Assembly (NCBI GenBank): GCA_002471015.1
Contig: DKPB01000007.1
Span: 1-15,653, forward strand
Direction: 5' to 3'
DNA: 15,653 bases
Origin: Stenotrophomonas sp. UBA7346
Lineage (GTDB): Bacteria; Pseudomonadota; Gammaproteobacteria; Xanthomonadales; Xanthomonadaceae
Part shown: positions 1 through 7,037 of the stretch, piece after piece
Position numbering within the stretch: position 1 is the first letter of the stretch
How the letters are laid out: each line of letters begins with the position of its first letter
The notes under the pieces: generated by a model
The model's input: the letters and a program-made list of their open reading frames with translations, nothing else
Told to the model about the DNA's origin: nothing
Databases searched by the model: none
Position numbers and translations under genes: made by a program

Positions 1-54
1 TTTGCCGCAGGCAAGGGGAGGGCTGGGGAGGGGTGCCGTTCGCGGTTGATCTGC
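1..54 (-). repeat. Dispersed hairpin repeat, partial copy A (window edge)
   Basis: First copy of a G-rich element, cut by the window start. It matches positions 197-250 with two C/T differences over 54 bases, including the non-G-rich tail TTCGCGGTTGATCTGC. Read on the minus strand it is the same family as the CACCCCTCCCCAACCCTCCC elements near 9251, 9401, 14929, 15222 and 15514. No coding content is seen. Confidence 0.75.
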
Positions 55-114
55 GGTGGATGCAACGCCGGCTTCGCGGCGTATGCCGCTCCTGAAACAT
101 TGCCTGCAAGTCCT

Positions 115-138
115 CTGCCGAGCATGGCTCGGCACTAC
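115..138 (-). repeat. SMAG-like REP hairpin, copy 1
   Basis: A perfect 8-bp stem (TGCCGAGC / GCTCGGCA) around a 3-base loop; on the minus strand the stem is preceded by GTAG. This is the layout of the SMAG (S. maltophilia GTAG) REP-type palindromes, which supports a Stenotrophomonas host. A second copy lies 48 bp downstream in the same orientation. Confidence 0.75.
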
Positions 139-162
139 ATTGCAGCATTACTTGTAAGGCCC

Positions 163-186
163 CTGCCGAGCATGGCTCGGCACTAC
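163..186 (-). repeat. SMAG-like REP hairpin, copy 2
   Basis: Identical to the copy at 115-138 (same stem, loop and GTAG end, same orientation). Closely spaced pairs are a common arrangement for REP elements. It lies immediately next to the G-rich repeat copy that joins the truncated cyoC. Confidence 0.75.
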
Positions 187-250
187 CCCCCCTCCCTTTG
201 CCGCAGGCAAGGGGAGGGTTGGGGAGGGGTGCTGTTCGCGGTTGATCTGC
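186..250 (-). repeat. Dispersed hairpin repeat, copy B, abutting cyoC
   Basis: Second copy of the G-rich element: CCCTCCC and GGGAGGG-type arms around TTTGCCGCAGGCAA, followed by GGTTGGGGAGGGGTGCTG. Its 197-250 part repeats 1-54. The recognisable cyoC reading frame begins inside or right at the end of this repeat (about 242-250), so the element sits on the cyoC breakpoint. Confidence 0.75.
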
Positions 251-406
251 CTGATCTGGATGGCGGTGGTGATGCACCAGGTGAAGCGTCGCGGCCTCAC
301 CCCGACCAACGTCACCCGCATCTCCTGCCTCAGCCTGTTCTGGCACTTCCTGGACCTGGTCTGGATCTGCGTCTTCACCTTTGTCTATCTGATTGGAGTG
401 TTCTGA
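245..406 (+). pseudogene. cyoC: Truncated cyoC, C-terminal part of cytochrome bo ubiquinol oxidase subunit III
   Basis: The frame ending at the TGA at 404-406 encodes about 53 residues typical of the C-terminus of CyoC: an MHQVKRRGLTPTN loop followed by a last membrane helix containing SLFWHFLDLVWICVFTFVYL. Intact CyoC has about 200 residues and five helices; only one complete helix and the end of another remain. Upstream the frame stays open but runs through the repeat DNA at 186-250 and meets a TAA at 155-157, with no CyoC-like sequence. The product would be a subunit of the proton-pumping quinol oxidase in the inner membrane. Either the gene is broken by the repeat, or its 5' part lies left of the window beyond an inserted repeat block, or the junction is an assembly error. 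cyoD follows after 2 bases. Confidence 0.8.
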
Positions 407-408
407 AC

Positions 409-741
409 ATGTCCGACAACGACACCTCCCGCGCCGGCAGCGGACATGGCTCCACCAAGTCCTACCTGATCGGCTTCGTGATCTGCGCCGTGCTCACCGT
501 CATCCCCTTCCTGCTGGTGATGAACCCGACGCTGTCGCGGCCACTGACGATGGCCCTGCTGGTCGGCTTTGCCGTCGTGCAGATCATCGTGCAGCTGGTG
601 TACTTCCTGCACATGAACCGCTCCTCGGAGGGCGGCTGGAACCTGGCCAGTTTTGTTTTCACCCTGGTCATTCTTTTCATCGTGGTAGCGCTCTCCATCT
701 GGATCATCTGGAGCATGCACTTCCACATGATGGTCAACTGA
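409..741 (+). CDS. cyoD: Cytochrome bo(3) ubiquinol oxidase subunit IV (CyoD)
   Basis: This encodes a 110-residue protein with the size and layout of CyoD: a polar N-terminus with SGHGSTKSYLIGF, then three hydrophobic helices at about residues 18-38, 45-67 and 79-102, with the conserved LVYFLHM segment in the second. CyoD is the small inner-membrane subunit that assists assembly of the CuB site in subunit I of the quinol oxidase. The start at 409 is chosen because it follows the cyoC stop by two bases, as in a cyoABCD operon; the same frame is open further upstream, but that part is repeat DNA and cyoC read out of frame. The gene itself appears intact even though the cyoC ahead of it is truncated. 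Confidence 0.93.
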   Translation: MSDNDTSRAGSGHGSTKSYLIGFVICAVLTVIPFLLVMNPTLSRPLTMALLVGFAVVQIIVQLVYFLHMNRSSEGGWNLASFVFTLVILFIVVALSIWIIWSMHFHMMVN

Positions 742-816
742 CGCACGCAACGGGCCGGCACACACTGCCGGCCCGTCGCATGCAGTTCGGCTGTCCGTCC
801 TTCATCGACCATAGCC

Positions 817-1488
817 ATGTCCCGCACCAACACCCCCGCCACCGGCCTCGCCGCACTGGCCCGCAAACTGCACCTGTCCACCATCGCGATGAGCGCCGCC
901 CCCCTGCTGCTGGTCGCCTGCGCCGCAAAGCCCAAGGTGGATTTCTACGGCAAGGACATCGCCTGCGAAGCACTCGGCCAGCAATGGACCATGCCCGACA
1001 GCACAGGCGTAAACCGCAGCCCGGCCGACCTCAACGGCAAAGTGACCTACCTGTTCTTCGGCTTCACCAGCTGCCCCGACGTCTGCCCCACCACCATGGT
1101 GGAGTTGAACCGCGTAAAGCACCTGATGGGCTCGGACGCCGACAAACTGCAGGTGATCTTCGTCACCGTGGACCCGGCCCGCGACACGCCTGCCGTCGCC
1201 GAAACCTACGTAAAAGCCTTCGACCCCACCGCAACCGCACTGGTAGGAAACGACCAGCAACTGGCCGCGATGGCAGCATCATTCAAAGCCTTCTACGACC
1301 GCGAAGAAGGCAAGCACCCCGGCGCCTACTCGATGAGCCACACCGCAGGCGGCTACGTATTCGACCGCCAAGGACGCCTGCGTTTGTTCGCGCCCTACGG
1401 CATGCCGGTAGAGCAGCTGTTCTCGGATGTGCAGCGACTAACGCTGGAGCCAACAAGGCCGCACGCAACAACCTGTCAGGCAATCTGA
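817..1488 (+). CDS. SCO1/SenC family copper-binding lipoprotein
   Basis: This 223-residue protein has a thioredoxin-like SCO domain. It carries the copper-binding pair C86-P-D-V-C90 (in FGFTSCPDVCPTTM) and the distal ligand H175 (in SMSHTAG), the three metal ligands of the family. The N-terminus has a hydrophobic stretch ending in LLLVAC, so C35 is a probable lipobox cysteine and the domain is likely membrane-anchored on the periplasmic side. SCO proteins deliver copper to, or reduce cysteines in, haem-copper oxidases. Its position 75 bp after cyoD suggests a role in maturing the neighbouring bo-type oxidase, which has only CuB, rather than a CuA oxidase; that is inference. The ATG at 817 is the first in frame with room for a signal sequence. 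The last ~12 residues are poor in family features. Confidence 0.92.
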   Translation: MSRTNTPATGLAALARKLHLSTIAMSAAPLLLVACAAKPKVDFYGKDIACEALGQQWTMPDSTGVNRSPADLNGKVTYLFFGFTSCPDVCPTTMVELNRVKHLMGSDADKLQVIFVTVDPARDTPAVAETYVKAFDPTATALVGNDQQLAAMAASFKAFYDREEGKHPGAYSMSHTAGGYVFDRQGRLRLFAPYGMPVEQLFSDVQRLTLEPTRPHATTCQAI

Positions 1489-1513
1489 TAGCCCCGACCC
1501 CGCAAGACCAAAG

Positions 1514-1536
1514 CCCCTCTCCCTCCGGGAGAGGGG
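1514..1536. terminator. Hairpin between convergent genes, possible bidirectional terminator
   Basis: A perfect 10-bp stem (CCCCTCTCCC / GGGAGAGGGG) with a 3-base TCC loop lies in the 129-bp gap between the convergent SCO gene and hydrolase gene. There is no T-tract on either side, so it is not a classical intrinsic terminator. The following GTTGGGGTGAGGG suggests it is one of the dispersed G-rich repeats common in this family. A role in ending transcription is inferred from position only. Confidence 0.4.
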
Positions 1537-1617
1537 TTGGGGTGAGGGCAGAACAAAACCACCAACCCCAAACCTCCAACACCCCAACCAAACTCAACCG
1601 CAAAACCTAAAGCACCC

Positions 1618-2985
1618 TCACCGCTCAACACACCCACCACCAACCTCCCCACCCCCAACAAACACCCCAACCGCCTCAACAAAACACCCAGGCGCAAAGT
1701 AAGACAGCAAATGCGCCCCACCCTCCACCGTACTGAAGCTCACCTTCCCAGCCTTCCCAAGCACAGCCGCATGCTCCACCGCCCCCGCATACGCCGTATT
1801 CGGATCCAAAGTCCCATGCACAACCAAAGTCCTGGGTAACGCAGCAGGCGACTTCCCAAACCAGGCATCCTTGGCATAAGCAGGCACAGGCACCCCCACC
1901 AGAAACCCGGGGATTGCGCTGACAAACAACGCCCCAGCAGCCTCCTGCTCCACCAGCTCACGGGTAAGCCCCGGCCGCGCATTGTTCTCCGACGCCGAGA
2001 TCAACATCACCAGCGGCAAGGAAGGCTGGTTGTTACCGCCCTGCCTCATCCCCGCCATCGCCGCCTTCAACTCCGTCACCGTCGCCAGCAGCGCGGACGT
2101 GTCGTCCACCGCCAGCCCATCAACGATGTCCGGAATACGCGCACGCAGCGCAGGGAAGTTCAGCAGCGAGCCCAGCAACCGGCGCAGATCACCACCCGGC
2201 ACCTCGTCCTTCCACGGCGCCGTCGGCGCAGCGGCCAGCACACGCTGATACACCGCCACCTTCTGCTCGCCCAGCACCGAACGCCCCACCGCATCCACCA
2301 GTGCCGTGCGCCGGCTAAGATCCCACTGCTCGGTGGTCTCCAGCGGCACCAGTCCATCCAGGATCAAACCGTCCAGCGGCATCGGCGCCACCTGCAGCGC
2401 ACGCAAGGCCAGCTGCGTGCCATACGACACCCCGTACAGATAGGTCGGTCCACTGCCGCGATAGCGCGACATCAGCAGCGCGAGATCCTGCGCCGCCTCG
2501 GTCACCGAGAACGCCTGCGTGCGCGCCGCATCCGCATACATCGCACCAATGCAGCCACCCCACTCGTCCCCCGCCAGCGCAACGCCATCCGCGCTGTCCG
2601 CCGCCTCCTGCACCGGGCAGATACGCTCCGACCGGCCCACGCCACGGTGATCCGGAATCACCAAGTCATAACCGGGAAACGCACGCCGGAAGGTGGCAAC
2701 CACCGGATACAAGGAAGCCCCGGACTCACCAGGCCCACCAGCCAACAACCAAACATCCCCACGCCGCTCCACCGTCTCCGCAGGAAACCAGCGCACGAAC
2801 AGCTTCAGCGAACCATCGGCGGGCGATTCGTGCCGCAACGGAACATGGGTGGTGACACAAAGGCTGCCTTTCAGCGCAGGAGACGAATCCGCATCAGCGC
2901 AGGCCACCGGCGCTTCGAAAGCCAGCTCCGCGCGCGCGGGAAGCGCTGCAAACAATGCAGCCGCAAGAACAACAGATCGAAACAT
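1618..2985 (-). CDS. Secreted alpha/beta-hydrolase, tripeptidyl-aminopeptidase type (peptidase S33-like)
   Basis: This 455-residue protein starts with a clear Sec signal peptide (MFRSVVLAAALFAALPARA, cleavage after about residue 19). The alpha/beta-hydrolase core shows the oxyanion-hole segment GGPGESG at 83-89, the PDHRGVGRS strand-turn at 111-119, the nucleophile elbow G-V-S187-Y-G, the acid in HGTLDPNT (D394) and the histidine in GGAHLLS (H425), giving a complete Ser-Asp-His triad. Length, the early cysteines and the RGVGRS motif match the SCO7095/TAP-like exported aminopeptidases; an esterase activity cannot be excluded. It is convergent with the SCO gene and divergent from the DUF2834 gene. 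The last ~20 residues are low-complexity Gly/Val, suggesting a drifted C-terminus. Confidence 0.88.
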   Translation of the reverse strand: MFRSVVLAAALFAALPARAELAFEAPVACADADSSPALKGSLCVTTHVPLRHESPADGSLKLFVRWFPAETVERRGDVWLLAGGPGESGASLYPVVATFRRAFPGYDLVIPDHRGVGRSERICPVQEAADSADGVALAGDEWGGCIGAMYADAARTQAFSVTEAAQDLALLMSRYRGSGPTYLYGVSYGTQLALRALQVAPMPLDGLILDGLVPLETTEQWDLSRRTALVDAVGRSVLGEQKVAVYQRVLAAAPTAPWKDEVPGGDLRRLLGSLLNFPALRARIPDIVDGLAVDDTSALLATVTELKAAMAGMRQGGNNQPSLPLVMLISASENNARPGLTRELVEQEAAGALFVSAIPGFLVGVPVPAYAKDAWFGKSPAALPRTLVVHGTLDPNTAYAGAVEHAAVLGKAGKVSFSTVEGGAHLLSYFAPGCFVEAVGVFVGGGEVGGGCVER

Positions 2986-3185
2986 CGACTTTCATCCCCT
3001 GATGAGCAGGCGACAGGATGCCAGTGTGTTACGGGCTGAGGGAATGTCCATCGGTAATGGGCAGCGGAGCGATGAGAGAACCAACTTGCCGCAAATTGGC
3101 GCTGCGCTCTTACGAGCACCGGACAGAATACCGAAGCGGACTTCTTCAATCTCACTGCAATTCCCACCGGATTCCCGCTCAACAA

Positions 3186-3214
3186 GACCAAAATTTCTTG
3201 GTCCAAGCGATAAT
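3186..3214 (+). promoter_or_regulatory. Inverted repeat and GATAAT box upstream of the DUF2834 gene
   Basis: GACCAA and TTGGTC form a 6-6-6 inverted repeat at 3186-3203, followed at 3209-3214 by GATAAT, a good -10 match, 40 bases before the ATG at 3255. No convincing -35 hexamer is present, so if this is a promoter the inverted repeat may be the site of an activator. Weak evidence. Confidence 0.25.
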
Positions 3215-3254
3215 CCGCGCCGGAGATAACCGATCGAATCAGCCGGAGAGCAAC

Positions 3255-3581
3255 ATGCGGTTTGTTTACCTACTTCTCTGCATCGCAGGCACCGCCCTGC
3301 CCCTCGCCCAGTTTGTGCCGTGGCTTTCCGCCAACGGCCTCAATGTGCCGCTCCTGCTGCAGCAGGCGACTTCCAGCAACATTGCCGCGTTCGCTTGGAC
3401 AGATGTACTGATCTCCGGGCTGGCAACAATCGCGCTCATCTGCGTCGAGGGACGCAGGCTCAGGATGCGCCGTCTGTGGATGCCGCTGTCCAGCATCGTG
3501 ATTGGTCCGTCCTTGGCACTACCTCTGTTTCTTTATCTCAGGGAGCGGCATCTCGCAGAAATGAAGGAAGACGCCCGATAG
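3255..3581 (+). CDS. DUF2834 family small membrane protein
   Basis: This gene encodes 108 residues with three hydrophobic segments at about 3-19, 48-63 and 75-95 and the family pattern: an N-terminal MRFVYLLLCIAGTALPLAQFVPW helix segment, a SSNIAAFAWTDVLISGL middle part and a basic RLRMRRLW loop before the last helix. Its function is unknown; the family is found as small integral inner-membrane proteins. The start at 3255 has GGAGAG at 3244-3249 in good spacing. The frame continues upstream through non-family sequence, so the earlier starts are rejected. It stands alone, divergent from the hydrolase, and marks the left limit of the A+T-richer island. Confidence 0.85.
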   Translation: MRFVYLLLCIAGTALPLAQFVPWLSANGLNVPLLLQQATSSNIAAFAWTDVLISGLATIALICVEGRRLRMRRLWMPLSSIVIGPSLALPLFLYLRERHLAEMKEDAR

Positions 3582-3874
3582 CATGCGATAGCCGGGAATC
3601 AGCGCTGCAACCACCAACTCAACTCGTTGAGCTGCTCGACTGGACTACAAATATTTTCGAGAGCACGCAGCAGACGTCGAATTCCAAAGCAAGACAGGAA
3701 ACATGCAGAAACGTAAAAGCGCCTGTAGCAACGCACTATGACAAACTTCGCCTTCCGACCCGAATCAGAAATTGCTTCCGGCGCGAAGTGGCTACCCTAA
3801 AGGTGTAAAGTACAATCCGACCGACTTGCGACCAAATGGCTTTGCCGCAAGTTACTAACTATCCATGTAAATTT
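3582..3874. other. Intergenic left flank of the A+T-richer island
   Basis: About 290 bases without a convincing gene. Base composition falls from the G+C-rich level of the DUF2834 gene toward roughly even. Short open frames exist but their translations are compositionally scrambled and lack family features. No direct repeat, tRNA end or integrase remnant is visible. The upstream promoter of the STAS/GHKL gene should lie here, but no strong -35/-10 pair can be picked by eye. Confidence 0.5.
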
Positions 3875-3880
3875 AAGGAA
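3875..3880 (+). promoter_or_regulatory. Ribosome binding site deciding the start at 3890
   Basis: AAGGAA ends nine bases before the ATG at 3890. The earlier in-frame ATG at 3836 has no Shine-Dalgarno sequence in front of it, so 3890 is preferred. Confidence 0.6.
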
Positions 3881-3889
3881 AGCTGGGGA

Positions 3890-5239
3890 ATGGCACAGGA
3901 TCGACCCCCTCTTACGCAGATGCAAGATCAACTGCTCAGCGTCAAAAGGAAAATAAGGAAATCAAAGAAGATCACCTTAGAAGTCCCGTCAGACTTCACG
4001 TTCAACCGTGCTGGGATAAAACATTTCGACCCGGTTTTGTCGTGGTTCCAATGGGACCTACAGAACGTTCCGGTCGAAATTGACCTTTCCAAGTGCTCTA
4101 GTGCCAACTTCCAATCAATGTCACTTATGCTGCTGTACTGCTGGCGGCTTTCCCAGCAGAAGTGCAACGTGAGCATCACTCTCGATGGCGAAGGCGAGAT
4201 GAATGGAAGTCGAGTATGGAAAATGCTCGGCGGCCTCGGATTGTTCGGGGTCATGACGGACCCTAAATTGAACTTCAAGTCTAACCCACATAAGCCAACC
4301 TTCGCCGTCCGAAACTCCGACGATTTCAAGCTAGCAGCTGCGGCTATCGACGACTTTACAGCTCAATTCGGTGTTGAGTACCAACAGACCCTACGGTATG
4401 TCCTGTCCGAATTGATGTACAACGTACTTGAACATGGGAGCTCAGATTTTTTCTACCGAGGTCGTCGCTATCCGATGCCTGCCGTTGTGCAGTTCACATG
4501 GTACGAAAGGATGAACGAGCTGCATTTTATTGTTGCCGACATGGGTATTGGCATCAAAAAGCACCTTAGCCAGGCCTATCCAGGACTCAGTACGGACGAA
4601 GAAGCGATTCGCCTTGCCGTTCAGCCTGAAGTTTCGGGTACGTTTGGAAGCCATGACCCCTATAGCGATCGGAACAATGCCGGCATGGGCCTGTACTTGT
4701 CGTCAAATATCGCGAAGAAATTGCGCGGTGACATGTACATTGGTTCAGGTAATGGCCTTGTGCATATTTCGCCGCTGGACGTCACTAGCAAAGAATTGAA
4801 TACTTCGTGGCCCGGCACTTTTGTATTGGTGACTATTCGTCTGGATCGGGGAACAGGATTCGCCCTCGAATCGATGATGACTGAGTTTCGCGAACGAGCT
4901 AGGGATGAAGTACAGGCGCGCGATCAAGCAAGGCGGAGCGAAGGAATGCTCGTCAGCATGTACAACTACTTTGGCAAGCGAGCCGAGGTGAAGCAGGAGG
5001 CGATTTCTTACAGGAACAAGTATCTTCTCCCGGCTGTCAGAGAAGGAAAGTCGATTACTCTCGACTTTCGTGATGTGACATCATCAACGCACAGCTTCCT
5101 CAACGCTCTCCTTGCTTCCCCCATCCGCACTCTTGGCCTGAAGGCATATAAGAGAATCCGAATGATTAATGTAACGAGTGAAATTCGCGAAACTGTCGAT
5201 TACATCCTCGATGATAATACAAATGAAACGGACGTTTAG
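3890..5239 (+). CDS. STAS-like / GHKL ATPase / STAS-like (DUF4325) fusion protein
   Basis: This encodes 449 residues from the preferred ATG at 3890. Three parts are visible. Residues ~60-125 look STAS-like (VEIDLSKCSSANFQS, then a hydrophobic helix and VSITLDGEG). Residues ~165-320 form a histidine-kinase-type ATPase: N-box LSELMYNVLEHG with E174 and N178, G1 box VADMGIGI with D217, G2 box NNAGMGLYLSSNIA, and a final GTFVLVTI strand. Residues ~385-445 match the STAS-like DUF4325 fold (GKSITLDFRDVTSSTHSFLNAL). No histidine phospho-acceptor domain or membrane segment is seen, so it resembles anti-sigma-factor-like kinases fused to antagonist-type domains rather than a two-component sensor. Function is unknown. 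Codon use and base composition differ from the flanking genes, and the HEPN-domain gene follows in the same direction, 312 bp downstream. It may act as a sensor or switch for that protein; this is inference. Confidence 0.8.
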   Translation: MAQDRPPLTQMQDQLLSVKRKIRKSKKITLEVPSDFTFNRAGIKHFDPVLSWFQWDLQNVPVEIDLSKCSSANFQSMSLMLLYCWRLSQQKCNVSITLDGEGEMNGSRVWKMLGGLGLFGVMTDPKLNFKSNPHKPTFAVRNSDDFKLAAAAIDDFTAQFGVEYQQTLRYVLSELMYNVLEHGSSDFFYRGRRYPMPAVVQFTWYERMNELHFIVADMGIGIKKHLSQAYPGLSTDEEAIRLAVQPEVSGTFGSHDPYSDRNNAGMGLYLSSNIAKKLRGDMYIGSGNGLVHISPLDVTSKELNTSWPGTFVLVTIRLDRGTGFALESMMTEFRERARDEVQARDQARRSEGMLVSMYNYFGKRAEVKQEAISYRNKYLLPAVREGKSITLDFRDVTSSTHSFLNALLASPIRTLGLKAYKRIRMINVTSEIRETVDYILDDNTNETDV

Positions 5240-5551
5240 ACACGTTGAGAAAATGGTGCCGCTCCAAGCGCGCACCATCCTGCTCGAAGCTTTATCGTGC
5301 GCCGAAATTCGGCCGCACTGTTCTCCAAGAATGAGATTCAGATTAAATTCCTACAGGCCCACTTCTGGCAGCAAGACGTCATGTGACCCGAAGCAGCCGG
5401 TTAAGAAATGGCCCGTATTCGCGGCACAGCCTCATAAATTCTCTCTTAAGGTTCCAGGCGTCTAAACTTGGAGCAATTCGCGACTGAAATTCAGGTAACA
5501 AAAATTCTCCAAAGTCAGCCTTCATCGCCGAATAGATAATATCGATCATCA
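5240..5551. other. 312-bp gap between the two island genes, no convincing gene
   Basis: A frame starting with ATG at 5223 (overlapping the previous stop) runs to 5465, but its second half looks shuffled. A different frame over about 5300-5398 reads more naturally (…LFSKNEIQIKFLQAHFWQQD), which would fit a short gene broken by a frameshift; evidence is thin. On the minus strand a 5379-5585 frame overlaps the next gene's start. No hairpin with T-tract and no strong promoter seen, so operon or separate transcription cannot be decided. Confidence 0.35.
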
Positions 5552-6904
5552 ATGTCTCCGTTACATACATACCGCTTGCCGCCAAGGGTGATACCGCTTA
5601 ACATAAACAAGGATCAGGTCGATTATTTTCTCGAAATCCTCTGGGATATATTCACAGAAACCATTGGACCTGTTACTTGCCAGCATAGCTACGGCGGCAC
5701 CAATGACCCTCAGCTGTATATTTACAGCGTGCGCTGGGTTTCAAATGAATTCGAAGCAGTCTTGAATTTCCACAACCACACCGCCAAGGGATTAGTGTTA
5801 CTGAAGTTGAGGCTGATTGATCGCGAGAAAAATGTCCCCTTCGGACCTCATGCAGATAAGCTAGTCCGCGCTATACAGGCCGCTACAGAGAAGATACGCT
5901 CAGGCGAGCATGGTTCGATATTCGATTGCTATGCGAAAATTAAGATTCTATGCGACTCCACTTTGTCTGGAAGTTATCGCATAGACGAGCTTGGAATGCT
6001 ATTGCTAGACGGAGCTGGCGGGCATGAGCTTATTTACCGCGCGAAATCTAGAAAGGCCAAATCCGAATTTGACTTCGAGGCAAAAAAATGCGCCGTTGAA
6101 TACGTATCAGCGCTAACGGTATTGTCTCAACATCTGTTTGTCGTCTCAGAGAATGATGGCGTCGATATCATTTCCGTCCAAGAATTTGAGGACTTAGTTA
6201 AAAGTAGTGAGTTCAACGGCGAATACATAGACGATACTCCGCTCTTTGGTCTCTATGGAGCAAAACTAGGAATGCCGTCTGAACCGGGCTCTCCAGCAGA
6301 CATTGGCGAAGTGATCATGTTGGAGGCTAAAGACTTTAGAGTGAATGGCCTTTTATGTTTTCCATCAAGGCTTGGGGAGTTGATACAGCACATCAATGGC
6401 GACTTAAAGCGGCGCCAGGCCTCCAAGAGATTCCCCGATGCGTTGCGTTTCCGGCGAATTCGCGAGCAATACTCTGATGGCGATTTCGGAGTTTCCTATG
6501 AGCTTGTAGCCTATGTTGCAGCCATCGAGGCGCTTCTTGATCATTCTAAAATCAAAAATGAAATAAGCTGCAAAAATTGCGGCAACAAATTAACTATCGA
6601 GAACTACATAATAAGCAAAAGATTTAGTGATTTCGTGAACACTTACGGTGGCGAAAGCGAGGCCATGAACAGGGAATTCAAAGAGCTATATAAACATCGC
6701 TCAAAGTTTGTTCATACCGGAATGGAGCTACATGCCTCTAACACACTGCGTCCAAACCGCCCACTAATACTTAAGGGGAAAAGCTATGTTGCCGCGACCC
6801 CAAGCTATTATCACAACATACATGAGTGGACTGGTTTTTTATTGAGAGTGTACTTATATTTCACAGCCTACCAGGCCAGTCACGACGCCCCTGATAATGC
6901 ATGA
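5552..6904 (+). CDS. Uncharacterised protein with C-terminal HEPN-like domain
   Basis: This is a 450-residue soluble protein. The N-terminal ~300 residues are not recognised. The C-terminal part (about 310-440) is helical and resembles the ApeA/HEPN group: a YELVAYVAAIEALLD helix at 317-330, a C340-K-N-C343 pair, then FKELYKHRSKFVHTGM with R383-x4-H388, the R-x4-6-H motif that forms the active site of HEPN ribonucleases. Many such proteins act in phage defence or toxin-antitoxin systems, cutting RNA on activation; that is family knowledge, not shown here. A single Cys pair could be half of a zinc site in a dimer. The ATG at 5552 has no clear Shine-Dalgarno sequence; a GTG at 5588 is an alternative. 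Composition is the most A+T-rich of the window, suggesting horizontal transfer together with the STAS/GHKL gene. Confidence 0.7.
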   Translation: MSPLHTYRLPPRVIPLNINKDQVDYFLEILWDIFTETIGPVTCQHSYGGTNDPQLYIYSVRWVSNEFEAVLNFHNHTAKGLVLLKLRLIDREKNVPFGPHADKLVRAIQAATEKIRSGEHGSIFDCYAKIKILCDSTLSGSYRIDELGMLLLDGAGGHELIYRAKSRKAKSEFDFEAKKCAVEYVSALTVLSQHLFVVSENDGVDIISVQEFEDLVKSSEFNGEYIDDTPLFGLYGAKLGMPSEPGSPADIGEVIMLEAKDFRVNGLLCFPSRLGELIQHINGDLKRRQASKRFPDALRFRRIREQYSDGDFGVSYELVAYVAAIEALLDHSKIKNEISCKNCGNKLTIENYIISKRFSDFVNTYGGESEAMNREFKELYKHRSKFVHTGMELHASNTLRPNRPLILKGKSYVAATPSYYHNIHEWTGFLLRVYLYFTAYQASHDAPDNA

Positions 6905-7037
6905 CCCAGTAGCGACCGCATGACTAGTTAATGAAAAGGCCGCTTGTGGCCGAAAGCAACCGAAGAAACACGGGGAAGCCACCGCCTAGAGCATCAAGAA
7001 CAGAGCGGATTGTTTCGTTCTGCTCACTAATAATCAA

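Noticed and set aside
46..408. N-terminal extension of the cyoD frame
   Set aside because: The extension translates repeat DNA and cyoC out of frame; the CyoD family begins at 409, just after the cyoC stop.
393..1610. 405-codon open frame on the + strand across cyoD and the SCO gene
   Set aside because: It is rich in Arg/Pro/His and overlaps two recognised genes in another frame; a G+C-rich shadow.
5379..5585. 68-codon minus-strand frame in the island gap
   Set aside because: The translation looks fairly protein-like, but it needs a TTG start or a later ATG, overlaps the start of the HEPN gene and has no recognised family.
3582..6950. Attachment-site direct repeats bounding the A+T-richer island
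   Set aside because: No matching direct repeats, tRNA end or integrase could be found by eye on either side.
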